Positions 24,137 to 39,500 of a stretch of 64,000 nucleotides of DNA are shown piece by piece (the first letter of the stretch is position 1; each line of letters starts with the position of its first letter). Made by a program: the position numbers and the translations under genes. This DNA is from Spongilla lacustris. Its lineage: Eukaryota; Porifera; Demospongiae; Spongillida; Spongillidae. The stretch is taken from the NCBI GenBank assembly GCA_949361645.1, contig OX442425.1:402748-466747 (forward strand), read 5' to 3'. Under the pieces are notes generated by a model that did no database searches, was not told the DNA's origin, and worked only from the letters and a program-made list of their open reading frames with translations.

Positions 24137-27100
24137 TCACAATTGGACAGGGAGGGGTTCTGCTTGTGTTGTTGTAGAGGCAGTTAGAACCTTGGTGGAC
24201 TGAGGGGGCGGGGAACCCTTGAGGGTCACAACGCGATGTGCTTTTATTTTTGACTCAATTGGTTCCAGGTGCCTGAGCCTTCTTGGAGGGGGTGAAGAAC
24301 AATCACTGGTGGGCTCCATTAAGGATGGAGCACTGGAGTGACTGAAATTTTCTCCAGTTTTCTTCTTCTAAAAAAAGGTAATGCAACATAAAAAAAAACA
24401 TCCCAGCAAACTAATTGCATATGACTGACTGTAAATGTCACAGGATCAAGTACTCCTACTACAGGGTTCACACCAAACAGCTTGTTATAGTTCTTCTCTC
24501 TATTGGCCAACTCCAGTTGGTAGATCCTTAGCTCTGCCTGCAGAGGGAAGGTAACAGGAGGACACACACCCACCACCATTTTTTGCAATGGACATACGGC
24601 CATCTCTTTAATGCGAGACTGCAATTCTGTAACAGATGCCTTTAACTTCTGGATCTCCTCCAAGTCCTCTGGGCGAGACTCGCGCGTTTGGTACCTCTCT
24701 TCTGCATCTAGATACCTACAGCCAAGTAACAGAGATGTTAAGAGCTGAGCTGTATCCAGTGGCACACATACTTCCTTTCCAGTTCTCCAATCTTTTGGAT
24801 GAGCAGTTCCTTTGCCTTGTTGAAGTCATTGAGGAGACCTTGTACACGATGTTGGTGGTTCCTGTTGGTGGAATCCAACTCTGCTCTGTGTGCAGCCGAG
24901 AGCTGCTGCTGCTGTAACCTGAAGAAGCAAAATGGCTACTTTGTCCGAATGCATGCCTAGCCACTCAACTGTACTTGGGCGTTTGCCTCTCTCCTCACGG
25001 ACAGAATTTCCTGACCTTTGACCTCCAGTTCTTTCCTGAGCTCATTCACAGCCCCTGAGAGGCTGACCTCTTTCCCCTTCAGGGCAGCCAGCTCAGAGCC
25101 CTTCCTCTCTGCCTCCGCCTCTAGATTTCTGATGGTCATCTGACAAAAGGCAATCTGTTGTGTGATATATAGTACCATGATAACTGACATAAGTGGAGTG
25201 GTTATTAGGTAAACCTCTTTCTGTGCGTTTCTCCACTTTTCTTCGAATGCTTTCTGCTCCAAGTGCAGATCTGACTGATGCCGTTCTTTCTCACCAGCCA
25301 ACTCGACTTGAAACTTGGATTGGAGCTGACTGCAAAGGTTGTCTGATGCAATTTGAAAATATTTTTCAGCTCACATTACTGTGTGGCAACAACTAATATC
25401 TTAAGGCCAACAACTCATATGAATATGAGTAAAGGTTCAGTAAAACTTAGTTTACTGATGGTTTACTGAAAATTTACCCATACAAGTTGCCCCATGTACA
25501 TGTATGCTGGCTGACCTTTACCTATAGCTTAGCTTACCTAGTTCTGCACTGTGTTTGACTTGTAGATGACTGATCTCTTCAGCCTGGTTTTTTAACCATT
25601 CCTCCTGCAGAGACTTGATGCATATCAAGTTTGACTTTTGAACCAACTCAAGTTCCCTGCTGTGGGCGTCCAACAGTTCCTTCCTCAGCTCCTTATCATT
25701 TTTGACGGTAGGCAAAAATCCAAAAGGTTAGATAACCATGAATGCTCCCCAAAAGGTTAGATAACCATGAATGCCCCCCCCCCCCAAAAGGTTAGATAAC
25801 CATGAAGGGACATACCTCAGTTTGGACCTGATGCTGCTCTCTGATGGCAACAACTTCCCTCCCATGGGACTCCACCAACCGCTGCATCTCTGTCTGGTGT
25901 GCCGCAGTATTGCTGTCCATCTGCCCCCTCAGTGCAGCCAGCTCCTCGTTGTGGGCGGTCCTTGCACTCTCAAGGGACAGTTGGCCTTTAAACTGAACAT
26001 TGTCTAGTTTTTCCTCAAGGCACGCAACCTAACACAAACACGATTTCACTACTGACATGTCATCTCCCATCTCACATACCCTTTCCACAAGCTTGTTACG
26101 CTCGTCGTTCCATAGCGCAGTGGCGCCCATCATGGCTTGGTCCTTGAGGGCACTAAGCTCGGCCAAAGCACAGTCCAAATCCTCTCTGTGGCGCTGGGCC
26201 AGCTCAGACCTCAATGAGGCACACTCGTCTCTGAAAGGAAGGTTGGCGTGTGCACGTCGCACAGGGCACACACCAGTCCACGTTGACCCACCTCAGCTTT
26301 TGGGCCCACTGCTCTTCCAGCCTGCGAGCCAAGTCCACCTGAACCTTCTCCACCTTTTTCTTGCACTCATTGATGGTGTTCACATGGTCGTCTCTAAGTT
26401 CCTTAAGAGTGAGCTGAGAAGCAAATTAGACACCATTAGGTCTGGGCACTACACGCAGTTTTGGTTGGCTAGATTACCTTGAGTTGCTCACTCTGAAGCC
26501 TCTCTGCTGACAGCATCTTCTGCACAGCCTCAGCTGCCTGGTGGGCTTCCTCCAGCTCTCTTGTTAGCTTCTCCACCTGGCTGGATACAGACCCAAGACC
26601 TTCCTTCTTCTCTTCCACCTCCCTCTTCAGCCTCTCCAGACTGCTCAGTGCCAAGGCCAGCTCCACCCCCCTCCCAGCCAGGGCAGCTTGCAGGCTGCGG
26701 GCCTCCTTCTGGTGCCTCTCCACAATGGCCACCATCTCTGCCTCCGCCCTCGTCTCTACCTCCTTTCTGAGGGCAGTAAGCTCGCTAGACTTCTCTTTCA
26801 TTGCTGCAGCTAATGCTGAACGAATGTGCACACACACACACATGGGACAAAATCAGTTATTCTGTGGTGTGTATGTGTGTGTGTGTGTGTGAGTGTATGT
26901 GTCATAATGGTGCCAGTGTAGTGGGATCAAATTTATAAATCATCTGCTTATGAAATTCACTGCCAATGTGCAACATGTACCATTGTACATGTAGCATTGT
27001 ACATGTACATGTAGTCCCACCACCACTGCCATAAACACGTAATCATGAGCTTCCAAGATACCAAGTCTCCACCTCCATGACCACTGTGTTTTCAACCACA

Positions 27101-28890
27101 ACCACACACCAAAGAGGCCTTTAGAGAATAGGCCCACCTTCTTGTCCCTGTGCCCTGAGTTCCTGCAAAACCTTCATGTGCTCCACTTCTAATTGGTGCT
27201 CCCTCTCGTTCAGCTGGCTGTGTGCTGCCTCAATTTCATGTGCATACTGGGTGTGCAGTTCCTGCTTCTCTCTTATCAGACGGCCCACCTCCTGTGAGGT
27301 CAGAACTCACATGCAGCACCTTCCAGAGGTAACATAGCACCTTCCCGGGGGGGGGGGGGGGGGGGGGGGGGGGTAACATAGCACCTTCCCAGGGGTCCAG
27401 GAGTAACATAGCACCTTCCCAGGGGGGGGGGGGGGGGTGGGGGTAACATAGCACCACCTACGTAATAGCATGCTTAACTAACCTTCTCCAAGTTTTTTAT
27501 TTTCAATTGGCTCTGCTCTGATGCCTTCTGCGAACTGGCCAGTGCTTCCCTCTCCTTTTCCAGCCATGATAACCTATCCTTCAGCACAGCGATGGAGGAC
27601 TTGAGGTTTTCAATCTCCCCCATGTTGGAGACACGAAGGGCCTCCAGCTTCCCCATAGTACCTACATCAAGAACACCTTCCGTGACAGCTCAAACACAGG
27701 GCCAAGTGTAACTCACCAGACATCTTGAGCATCTCAGCACACTGCTGCTGGTACTTATCCTTCGCTATGCACAGCTCCACCTGGAGAGAAGCCACGGCAG
27801 TCTGCAGCGATTTAGCGTGCTCCTGCGCATCCAGCAGTGTGGTCTGAAGGCCAGTGAGGTTTCCGCTATGCCCCTCCATGGCTGCCTCCAGACCTCTCAC
27901 TTTCTGCTCAGAAAGCGTCAATTTGTCCTTTATAATTCTCAGCTCGGTCGCCAGCTGGGACATTCTCTGTGAGAGTGCACTCTCCTTCTCTGCTGCGTCA
28001 TGCTGCATTGCCTCAAGCCTCTCCTGCCACTTCTTCCCTTCTGCTGTAACCATAGCGCTCCCTGACATCTGCACCCTTGCCTCATATTGCTGCTTCAAGG
28101 CCTCCATGTCTGCTGTGTGGCTCTTCCTCAGTCGCTCAAGCTCCATCTCCACCAGCTCCTTATTCTTACAGAGCACTGCCCTAAGGCTGGCTAGCTCCTG
28201 CTCATGTGCAGACTGTGCTGCCTTCAAGCTTGCAGAGTGCTGACGTCGCTGCTCTAAAACCTCCTCCACCCTGTTGGCATATTCCCCCTTTAGCTGGTTT
28301 AACTGGTTGCCAAGCTCCTTCATCTGGTTTGAAGTCAAACCTTGAAGCTGAAGGAGTTGGAGCTATATATATTTTTAAATAAGGGTAAAGCGAAAAATCA
28401 AAAAAAAAATAGAAAAAATTAATGCATGCGCACTTTGCTTACCTCGGAAGCTTTAAGGTTATCCCGCTCGCATTTCACGGCCTCGAACTCTCTAGCGACG
28501 TCCTGCGTTCTCCTCTCCCCTGCTTCTCTGAGGGACCGACATTCCTCTTGGGCACGCTCTAACCTTGACGACCAGTCGCTCGACAACTTCAAAACTTCGG
28601 CGGTATGCTGGGTGCGGATGCTTAGCACAAGCTCGTCGTTTTCATCGTTCTTGGTATTAAGCACGTAAATTACCTGTGGTGGAGACTAAGGGTGAAGTGG
28701 TTTGTGTCATCACTGCAATGCAAACGTGCACAGCATCTTTGCACCATCGTTCGCAGAAATAACTTTCCACCTTAGTGAGTTGAGCTATTTTTTTCAGTAG
28801 CTTCCTGTGGTACTCCTTCGGAATATCAGTACCGGAGTGCGGATGTCCTTGCAAAGACGCACTGCTACCGAGCATAGCACTTGCGGACAT
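24137..28890 (-). CDS. FAM184: FAM184 family coiled-coil protein, 16 exons
   Basis: Exons: 28890-28771, 28673-28443, 28347-27717, 27661-27483, 27291-27138, 26809-26478, 26413-26292, 26230-26080, 26028-25816, 25691-25522, 25329-25215, 25139-24975, 24911-24772, 24715-24598, 24537-24442, 24367-24137. Phases close and give 1,055 aa, close to vertebrate FAM184A/B. The N-terminal KKIAQLTKVIYVLNTKND block and the C-terminal YQTRESRPEDLEEI, YQLELANREKNYNKLF and KKKTGENF blocks are the diagnostic conserved ends; between them is almost continuous heptad coiled coil. Family function is poorly known. The boundaries of the 25691-25522 exon are the least certain (GATAAG acceptor; CTATAG|GTAAAG donor chosen by phase). 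The gene is divergent from the TMEM127-like gene and its 3' end faces that of the helicase gene. Confidence 0.9.
25715..25810. repeat. About 33-bp repeat with C tract
   Basis: Three copies of AAAAGGTTAGATAACCATGAA around a 12-base C run, in the FAM184 intron before the exon ending at 25816. Confidence 0.8.
27310..27460. repeat. Repeats of GGTAACATAGCACCTTCCC with poly-G tracts
   Basis: Four to five copies of a TAACATAGCACCTTCCC word are separated by G runs (about 27347-27373 and 27423-27437), in a FAM184 intron. Confidence 0.85.
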
Positions 28891-29098
28891 GCGATTCAGT
28901 ACATGTACTGATGCGGATTAAAAGTACGTTAATTTGTTGTTGCTCTGGGCCAGTTGCTAGGATGGAGATGAAATATGCTGGTCACGTGAGCACATGCCGA
29001 CTTGGCAACAGGAGTCATTTGTTTCTGTTTGTTATTTGGGTGGCTGCGAATACTGTAACTGAACATCTACACTATTCTGTGTACTTCAGCAGCGTTTT
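28891..29098. promoter_or_regulatory. Divergent promoter FAM184 / TMEM127-like with CLEAR-type E-box
   Basis: 208 bp separate the two ATGs. GTCACGTGAG at 28981-28990 matches the palindromic CLEAR/TFE element (GTCACGTGAC) at nine of ten positions. TMEM127 is an endolysosomal protein in vertebrates, so the site makes functional sense, but this is inference. Confidence 0.5.
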
Positions 29099-30337
29099 AT
29101 GATGGTGAACTTTAATTGGTTTCGTCGGCGACAGCGACAACAACTACAATGGCAGGAGGACCCCAACGTGCCTAGGAGAGAGCGCCACATTCTTTCTATC
29201 GTGTCCAGTGTCGTTTCATGTACGGTACTGATAGTAGCTCTTGCTCTGAAGGAATGGGCAACATCTGACGCTAACGACTGTAACTTCGTATTTGCACTTA
29301 CGTCGGTTATCAAAAGTCCTACTAATGGAATGGACACAACATTTGGATGTAAGAGCTGTGGGGGGGATGTGGGAGGGGTGTATTTGCTTTCGCCTATTTA
29401 TTTTCTTTGACCCTCGGTGCAGTGGCGGACTATTACACAACGGCACAGCAAATTCTAGTGTCCTGCATCCTGAGTATATCAGTCCTGACCATCTTGTCCT
29501 CCCTCGTGGCTGTAGTGATTAGCGCGGGCTACCCCCGGGAGAGGGCCGATTTTCTGAGGCACTATGCAGTCTTCAACATTGTCTCATGTAGGTGCGGGGA
29601 GGAGAGGGAGGGAAGGGAACATTGGAGGAGAGGCAAGAAGAGAGGGAGGGAAAGAAGGGAACGGGAGAGAATTAAGGAGTGGATGAGAGGATGGGCAGGA
29701 AAGGATGAAATGTTTGAGACTTTTTTTTTTTAGGTGAATGCTAACATGCTTTTTTTTCATTGTGAACAGTGCTATGTATTGTACTTGTTGCTGGTCTATG
29801 GCTGGCTGTAGTGGAAAATCTGCCTGTTAATGGAAAAGACAATGAGTGCCTTGGTCAGGATCCCGTTGTACACTTTGGCTACGCCTACTACATTTTTCTT
29901 GCTGCTGGTGTGTTCAGTCTCACAGCTGCGGCTTTCAACCTGCTGTGTGGAAGATCATTGGCAGATAGGAGGCGGGCCATGCGTCTTTGGTTAAAGTTAG
30001 CATTGATTTTAGTGGGGCGTGTTTTTGTACACATATGTGCATGTGGAATGCATGTGCATGTCATATGGGTTTGTTTATTTGATTGGTGCACAGTATTTGT
30101 GTGATTGGTGTCTGTTCTCTTCACAGCCGACAGCAGCGTCCTTCAACAACTCCCAGATACCAACCAGTATCGAATGAGTCACCACCTGCTTACACATTAA
30201 TAGACACTTCAGATTTCACATGTAGTGAAACTGAGACTGCACCCAGCGACACAGAGGCAAGATCAAGTGGCGAAGAGGGAAATTCTCCTCGCCAGCCACC
30301 TCCTCCCCCTATTCAACCTCCTCCTTATTGTCCGTAA
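29099..30337 (+). CDS. TMEM127-like four-helix membrane protein
   Basis: Exons 29099-29348, 29423-29587, 29770-29989 (or 29995) and 30127-30337, about 281 aa. Four hydrophobic segments (VSSVVSCTVLIVALAL, ILVSCILSISVLTILSSLVAVVI, LLCIVLVAGLWLAVV, YAYYIFLAAGVFSLTAAAFNLL) and a cytoplasmic tail ending in PPAY and PPPY motifs match TMEM127, an endolysosomal regulator of mTORC1 and membrane traffic whose tail carries a PPxY NEDD4-binding motif. Sequence identity outside topology and tail is low, so orthology is probable, not certain. The third donor has two candidates (TG|GTTAAA or AA|GTTAGC). MRPS26 follows 160 bp downstream on the same strand. Confidence 0.65.
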
Positions 30338-30497
30338 ATCCACTCCGTAGTTTCTTGATTTTCGTCTTCTTTTCGTTTTCAACCTTTGCCACACGAATTT
30401 GTGCTACGGATACATGTATCTATGTTTGTAAATGGACATTCGCTTTCAATTATTGTTCGTGTCTGTCATTAATTTAAATTAAAAGTTATTAATTATA

Positions 30498-31190
30498 ATG
30501 GCTCTGTGTCGGCGCTTGCGGGCATTTGGACCGGATAGGTGTAATGCTTTCCTCCTGCAGACACGATTCTACGCGCTGAACTACAAACAACCCAAAGAGG
30601 AAGCGCAAGCGTATGGAAAGTTTAGGAGGGAACTTACCGTACTTCGCAAGCAGTTCAGAGTAGAGTGGTTGAAAAAACAAGAGATGCAGCAACAGGCTCT
30701 GAACGCGCAGTCAGCCGAACAGGCACGTTTAGAGAAGATGATGGAACAGAAGGCCTTAGAAGAAAACAAGGAAGACTTGGAAAGGATGGCAAAAAGACGG
30801 TATGTTCTTAATTTAAGGCACACCTGTTAGCCATATAAAATTTGGGTGCCAATTCGTAGCGAGCTGACCGAGAAGAAACAAAAACAAGAGATCGCAGAGA
30901 AGAGAAAACAAGGAGATGAATCAAGACGAGCGTGGGAATCGAAGTTGCACCAGAGACAAATAACACAAGTGCTTATAGCACGGGTATGTCCATGGTGTAT
31001 ATCAAACATTTCTTTTAAAAAAATTGTATTTTTTTTTATACAGGACGAGAGCAAAGGTTACGTAACGTTAGATAATTTGGACCAGAAAATTCAAGAACTG
31101 ATTCAAAAAGAAGTTGATTACAATTTTGCACTGCAGTCCCCTCCCACGAAGTCACGAGAAAACCCAAGGAGATCAACTAGCGGTGTTTGA
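30498..31190 (+). CDS. MRPS26: Mitochondrial ribosomal protein mS26
   Basis: Exons 30498-30799, 30860-30983 and 31044-31190, 190 aa (human 205). The highly charged helical body (YGKFRRELTVLRKQFRVEW, many Glu/Lys/Arg) and the C-terminal TLDNLDQKIQELIQKEVDYNF block match MRPS26, a small-subunit mitoribosomal protein specific to animals. The N-terminus (LCRRLRAFGPDRCNAFLLQTRFYA) is basic and Asp/Glu-poor apart from one Asp, fitting a mitochondrial presequence. The last 18 bp of the CDS overlap the end of MGMT on the other strand. Confidence 0.85.
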
Positions 31191-31827
31191 TGTACATGTA
31201 GTGTGTTCAGCCATCTTTTTTTCATGATCCAGGAGCCACTGCTTCGTTTTTGTACCCTCACCTCCAGAAAAGCTTCCAATATCACTTTGGTTGCTCTTCA
31301 CCACCCTGTGGCAGGGCACGAGTAATGGTAGTCGGTTGCTCTTCATAGCCCTACCGACGGCGCGTGCTGCGTGCGGTCGTCCAGCCAACTTAGCCAGGTT
31401 TTTATAGCTCAGTCTCTCTCCAACCGCTGTGCTAGCTAGTACAGTCCACACGGTATTAAAGAAGTCGCCTAAATAAGTGAGTGAATGTAATACAAGACTG
31501 TGAGAAAACGTACGTACAGCCATGCGGAAATTTATTACTTTCGTGCGGAATCACCAGAGTTGGTTTGACAACGTCTTTATTAAGTGTGCAGTTGAAGTAA
31601 GCGTCAAGCCAGCTGATGCAGGTTTTGAGGTGCTGCCGCGCCTCAGGATTCCTTTTGGTGAGCTCTAGTAGAGGCTGGTCATGTTCACCTTCAGATTCCG
31701 TATTTCCCTGAGCTCTACTGCCGTGTTCTCCGAATAAGAATTTGACTGCGCAGATACCTCGCGTGTTAGCTACTAATTTGAGGGGACCGAGAGGACTTAG
31801 ATACACACACGAAACTTCTTCGCTCAT
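31173..31827 (-). CDS. MGMT: O6-methylguanine-DNA methyltransferase
   Basis: Exons 31827-31518 and 31468-31173, 201 aa, close to human MGMT (207). The active-site PCHR motif (alkyl-acceptor Cys at about residue 156) sits in LPLLVPCHRVVKSNQSDIG. FFNTVWTVL, GERLSYKNLAKLAG and ARAVGRAM form the conserved DNA-binding helix-turn-helix region with its Arg finger. The protein repairs O6-alkylguanine by irreversible transfer to its own Cys. The N-terminal exon codes the variable beta domain. Donor T|GTACGT gives a consistent phase. Start ATG 31827 is preferred; an in-frame ATG at 31842 would add five residues. Confidence 0.92.
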
Positions 31828-31977
31828 GATCCAATATTTCACAGTGCACAGTACACATTACACAACCGCGGGTTAAAAAAAAAAAAAAAAAAACCGAATG
31901 CACGGGGCGAACTTGAAGTCATAATTGCATCTCCAGTACGCCGGATTTTATTGAGAATAAATTTTATTCTCAAATCT

Positions 31978-33437
31978 TCATCTTCGCCCCGAACCGTTCC
32001 CGTATCGAACCACAGTTTGCTGAGGAAGCGCTCTATTATATCTGAGCGCGCACCCATCCTCTACCATGCGGACCATCACCCGCGCAATGTTCATGGCATC
32101 ATCTCGGCCACAGTGTTCACGCCCTTCAAATTCCATATCCAAGTTACGCAGCATGGTTGCAAGGTTCCCTGGTGCGGTCTGATAAAAGCTTCCGAACATC
32201 TTCCTCATGTCTATCCATCTTATCATGTACTTTGGAAAGACCACGTTGACAAGTGCACACTGAGGAAAAAGACAGTCTCTAACATCCCATGGGCTAGAGT
32301 GGGAGAAGCAGCATCCATCATCACCTCAAATGCACTTTTTTTTTTCTTTCTCACTCACCAGTCAGTCACTATGGCAAACTTGTGTATGCTTCCAAGGTCT
32401 CTCTCATCCAGCCACCTGTTGAACTTTGCCAACACGTCAGTGAACAGCGGAGCGGTGTTCACCTGGGACTGCAGAGGGGTGTGCACGGTGGGTGTGCGTG
32501 CCATATTGACTGCATACCTGTGTGATGCCAGTTAGAGATGTGCAGAACTTCGACAAAATTGGATGCAGCCAAGGCCGACAGTATGAGTGAAATTCAGCCT
32601 CCTTAAGTTGAAACCAAATAGAACTTCTCATTCTCATTCCACCACTTAACAGGTTGGGGAGGGAAGGGGAAGGGAACGGAAGGAGAGGGGAAGGGGAAGG
32701 GGAAGGGAAGGGAAGGGAGGGGAAAGGGAAGGGGAGGGAGGGGAGGGGAAAGGGAAGGGGAGGGAGGGGAAAGGGAAGGGGAGGGAGGGAAGGGGAAAGG
32801 GAAGGGGAGGGAGGGAGGGGAGGGGAAAGGGAAGGGGAGGGAGGGGAGGGGAAAGGGAAGGGGAGGGAGGGGAGGGAAAAGGGAAGGGGAGGGAGGGGAG
32901 GGGGAAGAGGAGGGAGGGGGCAGGGAAGGTAGGGCAAGGGAGGAAGGGTACTTCAACATACTATTTTGAGGGTCTGCAAGTTCAGCAGGACAACTGGAAA
33001 CTCTATTATCTCATGAATGTAGTCCGAAGGGTTCACCTCCTCGCAGGTAGCTTCAAAGTCCAGTATACATAAATACTTTAGCGCCATTGGGTTTGTGTCA
33101 ACTTGCGCAGCGAGTTCTGCGGGTGCAGTTACATCTGCACGGATGAGTTTCGTCCTCAAATGGGTTTTCAAGCGCTTTAAAATGACTTCAGGACAGCCCC
33201 TGAATTAAATAAAACGTCACACTAATGACTACGCACCAACAGGGACACCCTGTACTAGTACCTGTTACATAGGCAGAGTTGCTTGAGTTCCTCTCTCCTC
33301 CTGCTATCTGTCATTGCATTTACGGTTCCGCACACTACCGCTATTTGCTTGTAGAGGGGGTGTTCCCTCTTCGGAGGGTCTCTTCTATCGCCTTCTTCCT
33401 TGAACTCCTCTCCCTCTCCATCTTCGTTCAGCGCCAT
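31978..33437 (-). CDS. ERI1: 3'-5' exoribonuclease ERI1 (3'hExo)
   Basis: Exons 33437-33262, 33199-32962, 32601-32518, 32462-32359 and 32293-31978, 305 aa (human 349). An N-terminal SAP-like segment (residues about 42-75) precedes a DEDDh exonuclease: LDFEATCEE supplies the first Asp/Glu pair, FAIVTD the second acidic motif, and EHCGRDDAMNIARV the final His-x4-Asp. HEIIEFPVVLLN and FCTSLTGIT are diagnostic for ERI1. The enzyme trims histone mRNA stem-loops, 5.8S rRNA ends and small RNAs. Intron 2 contains a GGGAA satellite. The SAP segment argues for ERI1 rather than ERI2/ERI3. Confidence 0.9.
32655..32935. repeat. GGGAA/GGGAGG purine satellite
   Basis: Irregular GGGGAAGGGGAGGGAGG repeats in the ERI1 intron between exons 2 and 3; on the gene strand it is a C/T tract. 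Confidence 0.95.
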
Positions 33438-33715
33438 GTAAATTATAAGAATAATTATTACGCTTTTAAAAAATAAATAAGATTAACTAGTAAAATCAGC
33501 CTTCTGCATGACATTCATTCTCCTGCTGTTGCGTATTCATTCTGGTTTCATTAATGTTTACAAATCCACTACTAATATAATTATTTCTTTGGCTTTGACT
33601 CGGCATACATATAGGTACAAGAAAAAAAAAAAAGAAGATAAACACAACACACTATATAGCACCCTACTATACAACCTCTCGGCAGGCTGAAAGAGGAGTC
33701 CATTACATCAAACCA

Positions 33716-36424
<2,709 letters not shown>

Positions 36425-36585
36425 GGGTTCTTCGTGTGAGTAGGATTTTGCACTGAACTTGATAAAAACAATGGCGGTTACGTTAGGTGACTCTGGATAA
36501 GATTGGGCGTGTCGTGACGTAATCGCAAGCTAAAAGTGATTGGTTGTTTTGAATAGTGGCGCGCACAGGTAACTAGCTAGCTAGG
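36425..36585. promoter_or_regulatory. Divergent promoter CLINT1 / Ki-67-like
   Basis: 161 bp separate the start codons. It contains GTCGTGACGTAATCGC near 36509-36524 with a CRE/ATF-like TGACGTAA, and GATTGGTTG near 36538-36546 giving a CCAAT box on the minus strand. CCAAT and CRE-like boxes are common in bidirectional cell-cycle promoters; the assignment is by consensus only. Confidence 0.45.
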
Positions 36586-39500
36586 ATGAGTTCAGTGTGT
36601 CGCGATTCGCAAGAGTGCTGTAGCTTTATTCACATTAAGCGAAATGGCGGCGATGGCAATTTTTCAACTTTGAAGCGAAGCTCTGTTGTGATTCTTGGAA
36701 AGTGAGTTCTTAGAAATAATGTACCTGTACCTACAATGCTACATGTATGTTGATTATGACCATTAAGAGATGAGAGCTGTGACTTCAGAATACAAGTACC
36801 GAGCGTCTCTGCGAGGCACGCCTCGCTAAGGGTCGATAACGATGGGAAGGTAAGTGGTGTTTATCTGGTCGTACCATAGATTATGGCCGTACGCGGTATG
36901 CATTGACATTTCTACGACTTTATTTGCTACACAGGTTTACACTTCCAGCCTTATAGAGAACGCTCCTGTCTATTTAAATGGCGAAGCGGTCCGCAGCGAA
37001 GTTTTGATCTGCAACAAAGATGTCCTGAAAGTGGGTACTTGTTCATTTCGCTTTGAGTACAATGCGGGCTTTGAAGTCCCGCTGCAAGCATCACGGAACA
37101 CGTCACAAAACACTGTAGGCATAAAACTTTTCCTTTCTCCACTTACGCTTACGCTGTTCTATTTGCAGTCAGATTCATCAGAGACTCCCCAAAAGCCGAA
37201 ATCACCGGCCTCAGCAAAGCGAGGAAAAGAGAATGTCGATATGCTTACTCCAAAAAACGTAAATATGTTTTCTTATTAACTTCAGTATTAAACACTAACC
37301 TTTTTTTCTTCATCCATGCTATCTGCTTTTCTCTTCTAATACTGAATAGTCAGGTGCAGTCATCGGCAGTGAAATTGAAAAGGTTATGGTCATATAATAT
37401 GTATATATGTACTGAGTTGATAACAATGTTGAAATGTGCTGTTTTGAAATGGGACCTTGTATTTTATTGCTTAGGTTTCAAAGTCAGCACAAAATTCAAG
37501 CAAAGAAAAAGTACCCACACCTGTTGTTCCTCGTCAACACTCTGTCACCAAGCAATCTGTACGGAGAAGGTCATCTCTTGTGTCCATTCCTGAGCAGGAA
37601 GAAGTAGTCTCAACTCCAAAATGCACAGTAAGCCTTCCTCCTCCATCAGAAATACTCTTATCTTTGTCACTTTTTTTAAATCCAAGACTGCTGGTTCAAC
37701 TGATAAATATGTCTGCACTCCAGTTGAGCACCAAATTTCTCGGCGGTCATTGCGCAATGCCTCTCTAGTGTCCATTCCTGAGGTAGACGAGGCTATTGCC
37801 ACGCCCTCTCCTCGTAAGAGAAAACTGGAATCTACTTTTCTTGATGAGTCCCTGTGTAAAAGCACACGAAAAAGTGTGTCTTTTGGACCTTTTCTCTCAC
37901 CAGAGTTCTTTGACAAGAAACTACCTCCATCAACACCAATAAAAGCTGGTGTACTTCCTGGGGGCATTCGACGATCCTTGCCCGCTTACACCGTAAAGCC
38001 AAGTCCTGAGCAGTCCAGTGCAGAATGCTCTGTACTAACGGAGCCTGAGGTTGTCTCGAGCACTGAGGATGAAGACACTAACGAGGAAGGTATACAGGAC
38101 ACTGATGATGAGGGGACTACTGAAGGTGAGGGTACTCAGGTCTTTGAAGATGAGGGTACTCAAGGCTCTGAAGATGAGGGTACTCAAGGCTCTGAAGATG
38201 AGGGTACTCAAGGCTCTGAAGATGAGGGGACTCAAGGCTCTGAAGATGAGGGTACTCAAGGCTCTGAAGATGAGGGTGCTCAAGGCTCTGAAGATGAGGG
38301 TGCTCAAGACACCAATGATGAGGATGCTCAAGACACTGAAGGTGTTGAAGTGGATGCCCATAGCACCCTGAGGGATGATCAGGCATGTGAGGAGACCAGC
38401 ATGGAGTACTCAATGACTGGCTTTGAGGAGGAGGAGGGGGACACAAGCAGTTTGCAAGTAGAGGGAGGTAAGGATGATGAGCACTTTGAAGGTGAAGATA
38501 GTGGCATGAGGCCTGGAGCCAGTAAGGGATTGCCTACACCTTTGAGGAGAGGTATACAGGCCAAGCCCATGTTAAGGAAGACTAAGCGTGCCATACCTTC
38601 TCCATTGAAAAATGAAATTGAAGCAAAACCTAAGCTTAGAAAAGGTACCAAACGGTCACTGCCTACTCCCATTCGTGCACAAATTCAGGCAAACCCTGTT
38701 TTCCTAAAAACGAGAAGGGCTATCCCTACACCATTAAGTAGAGCCATAAGAATGAAACCAGTTCTGCGTAAAACAAAGCTAATGCTATCAACACCACTTC
38801 GTAAGGCTATCTTGCAAAAGCCATCGCTGAAAAGGATTAGAAACCGTTCTATCCCCACACCTGTTAGGAAGGAAATTGAAACTAAGCCATCTCTCAAGAA
38901 GACCAAACAGTCGATGCCCACTCCTGTTAGGAAGGACATTGAAACTCAGCCGTCTCTCAAGAAGACCAAACGATCAATGCCCACTCCTGTCAGGAAGGAC
39001 ATTGAAACTCAGCCATCTCTCAAGAAGACCAAACGATCGATGCCCACTCCTGTTAGGAAGGACATTGAAACTCAGCCGTCTCTCAAGAAGACCAAACGAT
39101 CGATGCCCACTCCTGTTAGGAAGGGCATTGAAACTAAGCAATCTCTCAAGAAGACCAAACGATCGATGCCCACTCCTGTCAGGAAGGACATTGAAACTAA
39201 GCCATCTCTCAAGAAGACCAAACGATCGATGCCCACTCCTGTTAGGAAGGACATTGAAACTCAGCCATCTCTCAAGAAGACCAAACGATCGATGCCCACT
39301 CCTGTTAGGAAGGGCATTGAAACTAAGCAATCTCTCAAGAAGACCAAACGATCGATGCCCACTCCTGTCAGGAAGGACATTGAAACTAAGCCATCTCTCA
39401 AGAAGACCAAACGATCAATGCCCACTCCTGTTAGGAAGGACATTGAAACTCAGCCGTCTCTCAAGAAGACCAAACGATCGATGCCCACTCCTGTTAGGAA

